Both the position numbers and the translations under genes were made by a program. Under the pieces are notes generated by a model. It searched no databases and was not told the DNA's origin. It was given only the letters and a program-made list of their open reading frames with translations. From positions 55,752,093 to 55,816,092 of the forward strand of contig NC_080426.1 of assembly GCF_029873635.1 (NCBI RefSeq): a DNA stretch of 64,000 nt, read 5' to 3'. Below are positions 47,521-58,720 of this stretch, piece after piece (the stretch's first letter is position 1; every line of letters begins with the position of its first letter). The stretch is from Malania oleifera. Taxonomy: Eukaryota; Streptophyta; Magnoliopsida; Santalales; Ximeniaceae.

Positions 47521-50033
47521 TATGACGCCCTGATTTTCGTACCAATTTTTTTTCATAAACAATAATAAATAATTTACATGTCATCGACAACATCCATAAA
47601 TCGGCCACGTCAACAACCCTATTACCAGTCATATGACCTGACTCGCATTGGGTACCGGGTATAAAGTTATTTCATTTTTACAACCTAATAGCAGAAGATA
47701 GTATATTTATATCATCCAAAATAAAATACTCAGAGTATCAACTTATACATATACACAATACTATGTTATACCCAAAAACAATACAACCCTAGGGAATCAC
47801 ACCTTCCTAGTCCACCAAAAACTCACCCTGGGTGTGTTAGGGTCTCAGCTCCTTATGATCACAGAGCTTTATCACCCGATTTATCCTTGTTCCCTGAAAA
47901 ATTTAGATAATTTGCGTGAGACACGTCTCAATAAGAAGGAATAAATTATTTACAGTGTGTGGCCATATAAGTTCAGTTATAATACACTTTACTTTCTAAA
48001 CCATCGTTTCATCTGAGAAAATACACTGATATACATATTCTCATAATCATATAGATATACAACACATGCTTTTATAAGCTTTAAAACCATTTCTTAAATT
48101 CAATAATTTCCAACACATATTTACCGCGAAGTTTCTGAGAATAGAGAAGATTACCTACCCATACAGGTAGCTTCCCTCTGCCTTAACACATTATGCAGTT
48201 AGGTATAACCACATTTGATGCCTATCAGGGCACTCACCTTACTCAGTAAGCCCTTAGGCGGAGAGTTTCACTTCGCCTCAATTATTTATATTATTAACTT
48301 ACAAAGTTCCATTTCTCAATTTTATCATTCTTTGTTTCTCAATTTCCATTCTTTCTTTCATTTCTCATTTTAGCCAATTTTATCATTCTTTCACTTTTCG
48401 TTTCCATTTTTACTTTCCGGCTCACGAGTATCCTTGGTATCAAATACCAACATTGCGTCGGTAACTCATGGCCACCCTAAGGATCTTTCTATCCACGCTA
48501 CGCTTCCCCCCATGGTCAAGGTTATTTGGCCCGAAAGATGAATCTAACCGCAGTTGGCCAACCTGGTTAGATCAAAGTATCATATTACATATCGCGTCTG
48601 TAGTACGACTGACCGGCCTATAACCCTGATCCGGACTCAAGAGGCCCAACAACCCTACAAAATGGTTCAGTCAACCGTCACGCCACACGCTCCAAGAGTC
48701 TGTGTGGTTGCACTAACACCACTAGCAACGGTATCGTACTCAATATCATAACCATCCATCAGGGTTCACCACCACATACCCGCAATCATTATGTGGTATT
48801 GACATTTCATCAATGATATTCCAGTATATCACAATTCGATTCAATATAAATATTCTCATCATTTTCTGTGCACATTTCATCATCTCGTAATAACATATAT
48901 CATATTTCACGTATTTTTCACATTTTCCCAAAATACTCATATCAATAATTTGTACAAACTCATTTCTTATGCAAATAATTTCCACTCATATATAAATACC
49001 ACATTTCATTATTTTCCACTAATCACATCAATCATTCTCATTTCAATATATTCTCAGAAAATACCCATCGTTATATTTCACATTTTTCAACACATGTCAT
49101 GTGCCACACAGTTTTTACCTAATATTCATAATATATTAATTTCAGACTCCAAAGCATCACAAATTAATATTACTCAAATGTCACACAATTTATCTGATAT
49201 TTATATCATAATAATTTTCAAGCAAAATACAATATGCTCATTTTCATATATTAATTCAAACAGTAATTTTAAAAATATTGCTATAATTTATTCCATTTAC
49301 GCGGCTTACAGAGAGTCTCGTTAGGACCCAAATCCTACGCCCTCAGCGCCCGAAATTCAAATCCTGCAATTTACATTTTCCCCAGATTAATTAACCTATT
49401 TCTCCAAAATAATACCCATCTAACCTTCCCTAGGCTCCGTATACCTCGAATTAACATTTAAACTAGTATTTAATACCCCCACTTAATTTTTTGAATTTTG
49501 CCTGTGAGTCCCAAAATTACACCCACGGCGCTCACTCGAACCCTAAATTCTGAAAATTCTACTTCAACTCTAGATGTTCAACATTTTAGCATTTCTAAAT
49601 TAATCCTAATTAATTAAAAATAAGCCCCTTAATTTGGGATTTTGCCCACGACAACCCCACGAGAATTTCGTCCCGCTAGACTTGTAGAGAATCATCCCTA
49701 GATTCTTGTGGTGGTGTCCGTTTCTTAATCAAACTTATAATTTGTAAGAAATTAAAGAAAAGGAAAATATTAGCTTACCCCAGAAGATACGTCTACGCCG
49801 CTCCTACCACCGATCCGCTCTGGTAGAAATGACGGCAGCGGAGAATGGAGATCAACGGTATCTTCTAATTCTTGATCGGGCGAGAATCCGCCACAAAATT
49901 GAGGAGAGAAGGAGAGAGAATGAGAGGAGAGAGACTGCACAGGTCTCCTGCGCAGAATAAAGGAGAAATTGAAGAAGGGGAGGGGGGGCTCTCTAGTTGC
50001 ATCCTGAAGCTTCAAGCTTTAGGATGTTAAGTT

Positions 50034-50087
<54 letters not shown>

Positions 50088-50256
50088 TTTAATTAATAAT
50101 AATAATAATAATATATTTTATTAATAAAAATAAAATAAATTTTAATTCTTATTATTTTTATTTTTTTTATAAATTTAATTAACTAATTAATTAATTAATT
50201 TTTTTTTTAGAGAATCACTCCACCAATCTTGTATAACCCTTTTTGGGGTTATTACA
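47521..50256 (-). repeat. 5' LTR of the nested gypsy element
   Basis: Starts TATGACGCCCTGATTTTCG and ends GGGGTTATTACA. It pairs with 39,701-42,446, carries the same TAA array and internal landmarks (TCAGTAAGAAGGAATAAATT, GCGTCTGTAGTACGACTGAC), and is adjacent to the primer-binding site. Confidence 0.93.
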
Positions 50257-50261
50257 AAAAC

Positions 50262-51720
50262 GCAGTGGTCTGCAGTTGTTTTGCTGTACCCATTTTGCTC
50301 CATGAATGAGTCAAACCTTTTATACCACTGTCTTGGTGTCTGTTTCAGTCCCTATAGACTTTTTTTCGGTCTACACACAAGTTTTTATTTACCTTTAGCT
50401 TGGAACCTTTCAGGTTGGTCTATACAGATCTCCTCATTAAGATCACCATGTAAGAAGGCAGTTTTCACATCAAGTTATTCAACCTCCTAGTTTAGGCTGG
50501 GTGCTAAGCCAAGAGCAACTTGAAGTGAAGGCATTTTTATTACGGGTGAGAAAATCTCATCAAAATCCATGCCTTTCTTTTGACCAAAACCTTTTACAGC
50601 CAACCTTGCCTTGTACTGTGGTTGTGAATTGTTTTGTTCATTTTTAACTTTAAATACCCATTTGTTCTTTAAAGCCTTTTTACCTTGGGGTAACTTTGCT
50701 AGGTCAAATGTGTGGTTCTCATGCAAGGATTTCATCTCCTCTTACATGGATTTTACCCATTCATTCTTGTGTTCATCATTAATGGCTTCCTAGTAATTCT
50801 CTAGTTCTCCCCTGTTAGCGAGCATCACATACTTACTGGGAGAGTATCGACGACTTGGTTGTTGCTCTTTAGTGGACCTTCTTGGTTGTGGTTCTACTGG
50901 AACCTCTTCTAGGATTGGTTCTGGTTCAGTACTATCATCTGTCGGAGTATGATCATCAGATTTTGATGTTGCTCCCCCGTCGACAGAACTTGTAGGTGAG
51001 GATACAGGCTCCTGATTGATTGAAGCTTCATTTGTCTGTGACTTCTCTGGTTTCTCGAAATCTTTAATTATCTGATGTTCTAAAATCACCACATCTTGAC
51101 TTCTAATGATCCTTTTGTTGATAGGATCCCAAAGTCTGTAACCAAAGTCTTCATGAGCATAACCCATAAAGATACACTGCTTGGCCTTTCCCTCAAGCTT
51201 TGACCCTTCGTATTTTGGGATATGAACAAAAGCTCTGCAACCAAATACTTTCGTATGTTTGTAAGAAATATCCTTACCTGTCTAGTTTGCTTTTGGTACA
51301 GCATAGTTCAACGGAACTTATGGAGAAAGGTTGAATATATCAACCACTGTCCTCATTGCCTCTCCCAAAAATGGTTTTGGTGGTTTTGCATTTGAGAGCA
51401 TACACCTAACTCTCTCACAAATGGTTCTGTTCATCGTATCTACAACACCATTGTGTTGAGGTGTCTTTTTTACTGATTTTTTTAGTCTGATTCCAAAGCT
51501 TTTTACAGTATTCTTCAAATGGCCCACAATATTCACCGCCATTGTCTGCACGTACACACTTTAACCGTCTGCCAATTTCTCTTTCAACTTTTACATGAAA
51601 TTGCTTGAATACATCTTGCACTTGATCTTTAGTTTTCAAGGCAAAGGCCCACACCTTTCTAGAATGGTCATCAATAAATGTTACAAAATAGATAGCGCCT
51701 CCAAGTGTTTTGGATTGCAT
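50262..51720 (-). pseudogene. Copia integrase, linker and RT N-terminus (upstream half of the split element)
   Basis: On the minus strand from 51,720 the frame has YFVTFIDDHSRKVWAFALK, CVRADNGGEYCGPFEEYC, then TPQHNGVVDTMNRTI (the usual E-R-M-N glutamate position reads D). After a stop it continues with MGYAHEDFGYRLWDPINKR, the acidic and Pro-rich linker, then the RT start (ENHTFDLAKLPQGKKALKNKW, QYKARLAVKGFGQKKGMDFDE, FSPVIKM). The last codons before the insert (TADHCVF) continue in frame on the other side at 39,695. Several stops are present. Confidence 0.88.
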
Positions 51721-52140
51721 TGAAAGTTAAGGAGTTGTCCCAAGAGGGGAGGTGAATTGGGTTATTAAAAATTTTCAATTCTTTTTATGAATTCTTTGAC
51801 CTCTTGTTGATTTATCAAACACACAACAAAAGCTTAGTTAATTATTCAATCCACAAACCAACACTTCAACACAACACAAGTAAACCAAAACTCAAACAAT
51901 CAAACAATTAAAGCAATCAACCACCAAAATACCTAATCAATATATGGTATGCAGCACTTTGGAAATTTTCAGCTTTTGTTTGTAGCCCTGTGTATATGAT
52001 TGTTTCAAGCCTTGTATTGAATGAAAATAGTTTGCACTCTCTTAACTAAGATTTCCGCAAACGATTAAACAACGTACTCCCTTGTGGGTTTCCACAAAAG
52101 TTTAATGAAAACGTACTTTCTTAAGTTTAAGAGTTTTCTT
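51721..52140 (-). mobile_element. LTR fragment of the 'AGAGGGG-GTGAATTGGG' copia family
   Basis: Begins at the cut end of the integrase frame and shows TTGTCCCAAGAGGGGAGGTGAATTGGG near its left end. It is shared with about 56,829 and 63,365. Further right it has CAACGTACTCCCTTGTGGGTTTCC, matching CAACGTACTCCCTTATGGTTTC at 63,782. It may be the 3' LTR of the SIRE-like element at 53.6-56.8 kb or a separate insertion. Confidence 0.6.
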
Positions 52141-53392
52141 ATTAATTTTGGATTTTGTTTTTCCAGCAACCTGCACTCACACAGGGGGACTCCAGGGGGA
52201 TTCTACCCTTCTCGGCACAATTGACCATCCCATCTCCACACTCTTTCTAAGATGTGTGGGTGCACTAACTCTTCAAAAATCACGCGCAACAGTACTGTGC
52301 CTAGTATGGTCCACCGGAGTTCTCAAACCATAACTTGCAATTTAACTATCACATTTAGCTCTATTTTAAACAATCACACACAATATATATTCTTAACGCA
52401 TTTCAGTATTTCCAATATCTTATAAATATATCATAATTCAACACAGTATATTGACTTTACTCATGCCACACGATTTGATAAATATGCATAATTATATCAT
52501 ATGAAATAATAAGTCAACCCATGTTCATCATCTGTTTTATTGAAAATACACGTTAAATTATCTCCACAATTTATTTAGAAAGACCATTACTTTAATCATT
52601 CCATTTTCTCAAATAATAACTAATAACACAGCCCTAGGCTCAAAATCACAGTTCAAACAGTTGGCTTTTCTAAAATTCGCATAATAATCACATACATACA
52701 CATATTATTTTTTTTCCATTTTAATCGGTAAATTCACAAAATTACTGGCTTAATATTCCCTTTATCTGGTTTCCAGAAACTATGTTAACAGGGATCCCGA
52801 AATTATACTCGTGGCACTCACCCAAACCTTGAATTCATGAATCCTAATTTATCAATACCACCCCAAATAAAATGTCATTCTTTTCCACATTTCCTAAACT
52901 CATAAACTTCAAATAAATAATTAAATTCCCCAAAACTACAGATTTGCTTAATTCCCATAAATTTACCCTAACTTTGGAGTGGTGCCTAAGAAAGCGTAAT
53001 CAAAATTTCGCTCTGGTCAAATCGACGAGGATTGACGCTAGGCCCTAGAAATGGCGTCTGATCGTCAATTAGGCTAAAGAATTGAGAGAAATTGAGGAAA
53101 AAGAGTGGGTTTACCTTACCTCAAGAGTGGTGCCTACAATGCTCCTACGAAAAATCCACTTCAGTAGGAATGTCGGTGGCGGAGAATGGAACCCAACGGT
53201 ATCTTTCGTTTTTTGATCGGCGCCCGTTTGACCGACGAAATCGAGGAAAGAGAGAGAAGACGAAGAAAGAGACAGAGAGTGAGAGTGCTGGAGAGAGGCA
53301 TAGGACTCCGCAATCCAATTTCAAATTGGATGAAGAGAAGCTTCCTAAAGAAGCTTTAACCAACACACACATATATATATATAAGATTAATG

Positions 53393-53436
<44 letters not shown>

Positions 53437-53568
53437 CTTTATTGCCATTAGTTTTTTTTTTCTTTTTTGTTCTTTCATACTATTCCTCCTATTTGTTTAT
53501 TTAATTAATTAATTTAATAATATTTAATTAATTGATTGATTAATAATAATTTTTTTCTGGTTACTACA
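52141..53568 (-). mobile_element. Fragment of a Tekay-like gypsy LTR
   Basis: The right end GGTTACTACA (53,568) corresponds to the LTR end ATTATTACA of the nested element. Upstream phrases also agree: 'GGAGAATGGAACCCAACGGTATCTT' and a 'GAGGAAAGAGAGAG' block at 53,180-53,290 match 42,035-42,130. The left boundary is uncertain. The fragment contains a TA-rich microsatellite at 53,394-53,430. No internal region accompanies it, so it is a partial or solo LTR inserted in the copia pol. Confidence 0.65.
53394..53432. repeat. (TA)n microsatellite
   Basis: Tandem TA units interrupted once by TG, inside the LTR fragment. Confidence 0.9.
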
Positions 53569-53569
53569 G

Positions 53570-54450
53570 TCTCCTATAATTTGATCTATAGGATGATTCT
53601 TCATGTACTTCCATTCTCTAGGTATTTCATTAACTTATTTTTCTACTTGATTATCTTCAGAAGATGTTTCCTTAACTTCATTTCTCTTATCTGAATTATC
53701 TTCAATAGATAATTTTTCAAATTCCTCATTAATCTTAAATTCATCCTCATCAGTCTTTTGAGCAAATGGATTGGACTCATCGAATACTACATGAATGGAT
53801 TCTACAATGGTTAATGTTCATTTATTATATACCCTGTAAGCTTTATTATCTAAGGCAAATCCTAGAAAAATACTTTCATCAAATTTCACATCAAACTTCC
53901 CTAAATGTTCATTGTCTCTACGTACAAAGCATTTGCAGGCAAAGACATGGAAATATGAGATGTTTGGTCTATGACCATTCCATAATTTATAAGGAGTCTT
54001 ATTTAGAGATGGTCTAATCAGGATTCTATTTATTACATAACAGACGGTGTTCACTGCCTTAGCCCAGAAGTACTTAGGTAGTTTATGTTCATTAAGCATA
54101 GTTCTGGCCATTTCTTGTATAAACCTATTCTTTCTTTCAACTACACCATTCTGTTGTGGTGTTTTAGGAGCTGAAAAGTTATGAGATATTCCTAATGAAT
54201 CACAGTATTCTTTCATACCTTGATTTTTAAATTCTCTACCCCTATCACTTCAGATTTTAGTGATCGTATATCCCTTTTTATTTTGAATTTTCTTGTACAG
54301 TTTAATAAATTGTTCACATGCTTCATCTTTGTGACCTAAAAATAGTACCCATGTAAATCTAGAATTATCATCGACGATAAAAAATGTGTATGATTTTCCC
54401 CCTAAACTCTGAATTGGTTTTGGACCAAATAAATCTAAGTGTAGCATTTG
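53570..54450 (-). pseudogene. Integrase of the SIRE-like element
   Basis: The frame from 54,447 has LHLDLFGPKPIQSLGGKSY, VDDNSRFTWVLFLGHKDE, then after a break YCDSLGISHNFSAPKTPQQNG and VVERKNRFIQEMARTML (catalytic E present), KTPYKLWNGHRPNISYFHVF and the SIRE-type end REWKYMKNHPIDQIIGD at 53,569-53,630. The HHCC-type zinc domain precedes it (CDACQLRKQARYSFKK at about 54,490-54,535). Two or more stops break the frame. Confidence 0.88.
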
Positions 54451-54629
54451 AAGTGGTCTAATAGTAGAGATTACTTCTTCTTCTTAAAACTATATCTTGC
54501 TTGTTTTCTTAATTGACATGCATCACAAATTTTATCTTTCACGAAATTTGTCTTAGGCAATCCCTTAACTAAGTCTCCCTTAACTCGTTTAGATATTAAG
54601 TCCATATTTGCACGTCTTAGTCTCCTGTT

Positions 54630-55064
54630 TCATATCCAACTAATCTCATTCATAGCAGAGAAACATGTCACACATTGAGAAGTTAAGTTATCAAAGCTGG
54701 TGGTATATACATTTTCATGATGGTTAGCAGTAAATAGAATTTTGTTATTAGTTTTATATTCAACAATGCAGTTGACATGTTCAAAAGATACTTTATAACC
54801 TTTATCACACAATTGACTTATACTTAATAAGTTATGTTTTAAACCCTTAACTAGTAAAACATCATCTATAATAAGTGATGAATCGTTACCAACTTTACCT
54901 ACTCCTATGATCTTCCCTTTTGCATTGTCCCCAAAAGTGACAAATCCTCCGTCCTTTGGTGTGATGGATGCAAATTTAGCTTTAACCCCAGTTATATGTT
55001 GTGAGCATCCGCTGTCCATATACCATCTATCTTTTAAGGATGATGATCTCAAGCATACCTGCAA
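54630..55064 (-). pseudogene. Protease and pre-integrase region of the SIRE-like element
   Basis: DRWYMDSGCSQHITG carries an intact D-S-G protease motif (about 55,005-55,030). It is followed by FVTFGDNAKGKIIGVG and LLVKGLKHNLLSISQLCDKG, the standard copia pre-integrase sequence. This piece keeps an open frame of 144 codons. Confidence 0.9.
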
Positions 55065-55454
55065 TAGACATTTAAGTAACTATTTTTGGTACCCATTTTT
55101 TCTTAGGTCCATGGGAGTTAGTGCTTGAATCTCCTTTAACTCTCCATACCTTTTTCATTTTAACATCTTTGTTCTTAAAAGGATAATCAAATTTTATATG
55201 ACCCATCCTTTTACTTTTAAAGCATGTAGTATATTTATAAGAGTCTTTTGATGGAGCATAGGCTTTTGATTCTCTTACAAAGTAACCCATGTAAGATGTT
55301 TTTGTTTCAAATTTTCCTTTCCATTAAAATCACGTCCTTCTTTATCTTGGAAATTTCTTTGTGCCCCAAGAAGTCTTTCAAAGTTACTCTGGCCCTCTGA
55401 ATTTAAGAATAATTTTAGAATTTTCTTTCAAATTTCTTTCCAATTCCTCAATTT

Positions 55455-56660
55455 CTAAATCCTTTTTTTTTTTTTTTTTATCACAGATGCATGAGACTCA
55501 TTTTGTTTTTCAATAAGCATTGAGAGTTCTTTTACTTTACATTTCAAATCAGAAACTTTCCTAGTTTTCTTCTCAAGCATTTTAAGAGTATACAAATTTT
55601 CTTGTTGCAATTCATTATAAGAAAACATGCTATTTTTGTTTTCAGAATCACTGAAATAATAAGAAGATGCTGAGAAAGGTGATTGTACCTCAAGGTCATC
55701 ATGTGCCATTAGACACAGATTGGCTACCAGATCATCACTGGACTCAGTGTCTGAACTTCTTGTGCTATGCATGTCCCAGCCGACTTTTAGAGCCTTTTTT
55801 TTTTTTTCTTGGAGGTTTTATTAGTTTAGGACATTCGTGCTTGATGTGTCCAACCTCTCTGCAATTGTAGCAAGTTGGCGAATCTTCCTTCTATTTCCTC
55901 TTGCTTGACTTTCCTCTTCTAATTTCGAGTATCGAAATTTTTTGTTAAACTTCTTATTCTTCTTCAGGAACTTTCCAAATTTCTTTGTTAGCAATGTCAT
56001 GTCATCATCTGATTCTGAGTCACTTCCTTCACTAGAGTTTCTAGACGATGCCTTAAGAGCTGTAACTCTCTTTGCTTTATTCTGCTCATTTTTCCTCTCA
56101 TTTATTATTAGCTCATACGTGATGAGTGAACCAATCAGTTCACCAACTGACATTTCTTCCAAATTCCTTCTTTCAGCTATAGCAATAGCTTTAGCTTCCC
56201 AAACTGGTGGTAGTCCCCTAAGGATTTTCCTGATCAACTCATAAGTAGGGTAAGATTTACCAAGAGCATTTAATGAATTCGTGATGTGTGTGAATACAGT
56301 GTACATGGATTGAATAGACTCATCAACAGTCATTTTAAATGTCTCATATTCACTAGTAAGCATATCTATCCTACTATCTTTTACTTCCTTAGTGTCTTCA
56401 TATGTTACTTCTAATTTTTCTCATATCTCTTTAGCAATTTAACAGGCCATTACCCTATTAAACTCATCAATGTCTAGTGCATAGTATAGAAGGTTTATTG
56501 CAGTAACATTTATTTGAACATATTTCCAATCATCAACAGTATACTCATCTTCAATCTTAGGTACATTTACTTTATCAACTACTTTCATAGGAACATGGTT
56601 TCCTTTAGAAACTATTTTCCATGCTTTCCAATCAACATTTAAAAAATATATACTCATCCT
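55455..56660 (-). pseudogene. gag of the SIRE-like element
   Basis: The N-terminal part (56,439-56,657) has VDWKAWKIVSKGNHVP and NVTAINLLYYALDIDEFNRV. After two stops, MLTSEYETFKMTVDESIQSM, YELIRKILRGLPPVWEAKA and SVGELIGSLITYELIINER follow, which are the UBN2-type gag typical of SIRE copia. Near 55,830-55,880 a C-x2-C-x4-H-x4-C knuckle (CYNCREVGHIKHEC) lies in a shifted frame. A heptad-like coiled-coil segment follows (KKTRKVSDLKCKVKELSML). Frame shifts and stops disable it. Confidence 0.85.
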
Positions 56661-56817
56661 TCATTTCCAGGAGGTGTAATTTACATTGTAAAAAATGGTG
56701 GTCTAGTGGACGAGTGTCCCTCACCGAATGGGGTTACACCAATGTGTGCCATCGTGATCTTTTATGAAAATAACGGTTAAGTCTATGTAACTTGGCTCTG
56801 ATACCAAATGTGAATTC

Positions 56818-57240
56818 CAGTGTTATCCAAAGAGGGGTGGGGGGTGAATTGGGTATTTTAAAAATTAAGTCTTTCATGTTTTAATTTTGAAAACTATCAA
56901 TTACAAACTTGCAAGATACTTACAACTACCTCAATGTTTTTTAAATTACTCAACCTAATTATCTAATTACTTTGTAGACCTACTATATATTTAAAATATT
57001 CACAATATTCACCCATCTAAGATTACACGGAAATTAAATAGAGGTAAGGGTAAGAGAGATGCAAACTCAATTTTTACAAGGTTCGACCTACCCCAACCTA
57101 CGTCCTTGCCTTGAGCAACCCACTCAAGGATTCCACTAAAAATTCGCTCCTTTAACTGGGACGGAGCTTCCCTTACAATCACAGCTTGAACAGTGAATAC
57201 AATATAAAGATTACAACTTCTGCAAAACTCAAAATGCTTC
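56818..57240 (-). mobile_element. 5' LTR of the SIRE-like element (right end uncertain)
   Basis: It directly adjoins the primer-binding site and has GTTATCCAAAGAGGGG...GTGAATTGGG at its left end and, on the minus strand, GGAAGCTCC, AGTGGAATCC and GGACGTAGG blocks near 57,060-57,190. Where it stops is unclear. Gypsy internal sequence is recognisable by 57,290. Confidence 0.65.
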
Positions 57241-57292
57241 TAATGTAGCAACTTGCTTAATTACCATGTTTTTTTATACCATGATATTAAAC

Positions 57293-58720
57293 ATGCTCTG
57301 ATACCATACTAGGATAAACTCAACCATAAACCTAAGCAGCAAGAAGCAAAAACTAAATAAGCATATCCATATGTAAATATATACAATACCATACCATACA
57401 ATACCAGAGTGCTACATGTTTCCCAAAATATACACATATCACTGTTTCCCAAAATACCATCAACCATGCTGGGATATAAAAAAACACTCCCAAAACATAC
57501 TCACTCTCTGATAGGGCACCACTGAAGCCCCTTTATCTAAGAGCCTAATCTGCTCGCCTACCTAGATCACCTGAAAAATGATTCAACACTGGGATGAGCC
57601 AACGCTCAGTAAGACGAAATATGCTATTATTAGTGTGTGGTAAATGAGCTACAATATAAAGGAAATCCATTTTCATATAAACATGTGTAACTGAATATGT
57701 AAGTACAGTATAAGTAATAAAATTCACTCCCTTTTCATGTTGCTTAACATAATAGTATTGTAGGTTATTATTCAAAGTACTTCTAGTGTACATAAGTATG
57801 TTCCCTGTTTCTGTAAATCCGTACGTACGTAATAGTAACTGAAAATGTTCCCTGTGGATATCTGTGTTTCATAATTTAACCCCTCATGACAGGGTTGTGC
57901 GGCCCGTAGGCGAGATTTACCTTGGCTGGCCAACCAGGAATAAATCATTATACTCCATCGGTCTGATCTACCCACCTCAACCTATATCTGATAGGGAGCC
58001 TATCCACGTCAAGGGCCTAGGTGATCGACCTACTACCATGTATTATCTAAATAGGTTGTTGCACTCGTAACATAACATAATATCTGTAGCAACGGTACCA
58101 TGCTCTGGAACTGCATAGTCCAACAGGGTCTGATACTATATAGTATATCTCTATATACAACTATCTGATTTACCATGATTCAAAAATAATCGTAATAACC
58201 ATGATACTGCATAAATTGTATTTGTAATTCATACGTCATAATACTAAGAACTGTATAATCATAACACTGAAACTGCATAATCATAATACTGAAATTCGTA
58301 TAATCATGATAAAACATATTCGTAAAATCATGATACTAAAATTCGTAAAAACATATCTCCGTACTATACTCATAATCTCAAGCCACGCCATACTTCAGTA
58401 CATAATTTTCATAAATTAATAAACTGTATAATATTTTAAAAAATACCTAGCATAGCATATTTCTCTTACCTGACTATTGGAAAGCCCCTATTGGATACTA
58501 GCCTAACACCTATAGGGCCTCCTACATAACACCCTAAAAACAAAATTTGCTAGAACAAAATCTCAGTATTTTTCCGTCTATATCATTTCCTATAATTGTC
58601 AGAAGGCCAAAAATGGGCTAAAAGGCCTTACCCTGAATTTGGGATGAAATTCAACTTTGTTTCCCCAACGATCCGCTCCGGCAGACTTGCAGAGAACTTC
58701 GACCTGAGCGTCGTGGTATG
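57293..58720 (-). mobile_element. Primer-binding site and adjoining LTR of another gypsy element
   Basis: The minus strand reads TATGGTATCAGAGCATG at 57,291-57,307, a Met-tRNA primer site. To its right is LTR-like DNA related in layout to the 2.7-kb gypsy LTRs: CGCTCAGTAAGACGAAATATG (57,607) against TCTCAGTAAGAAGGAATAAAT (40,107), and GGTCTGATCTACCC with CAACCAGG blocks as at 40.7 kb. The internal region has been lost to the left. Confidence 0.6.

Larger units (their letters stand above)
39701..50256 (-). mobile_element. Tekay/Del-like Ty3/gypsy element with 2.7-kb LTRs, nested in the copia element
   Basis: LTRs at 39,701-42,446 and 47,521-50,256 bracket a 5.07-kb interior on the minus strand. 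On that strand the LTR begins TGTAATAACCCC. A primer-binding site lies at 47,501-47,520 (minus TTTGGTATTAGAGCC, a one-base variant of the Met-tRNA site), and a purine tract lies at 42,447-42,456. The target duplication is AAAAC at 39,696-39,700 and 50,257-50,261. Gag, zinc knuckle, protease, RT, RNase H and integrase are present in order, with several stops. The LTRs remain clearly alike but differ by many transitions. Confidence 0.93.
38210..51720 (-). mobile_element. Tork-like Ty1/copia element split by a nested gypsy element and truncated
   Basis: The minus-strand parts are the 3' LTR (38210-38807), RNase H (38,898-39,600), the end of RT up to 39,700, then beyond the gypsy insert the RT N-terminus (50,262-50,740), the integrase-RT linker (50,790-51,170) and the integrase (51,170-51,720). 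The two halves rejoin in one frame at the 5-bp target duplication AAAAC. The gag, protease and 5' LTR are missing, because the frame is cut at 51,720 where different LTR sequence begins. The element also lacks the RT catalytic segment and has stops, so it is dead. Confidence 0.85.
53569..56817 (-). mobile_element. SIRE-like Ty1/copia internal region (gag, protease, integrase; RT missing)
   Basis: On the minus strand the primer-binding site TTTGGTATCAGAGCC (about 56,803-56,817) is followed by gag, zinc knuckle, protease and integrase. The frame then stops dead at 53,569 in the motif HPIDQIIGD, just before the RT would start, where a gypsy LTR begins. RT and RNase H are not found elsewhere in the window in matching form. 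It is an old, truncated copy. Confidence 0.85.
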
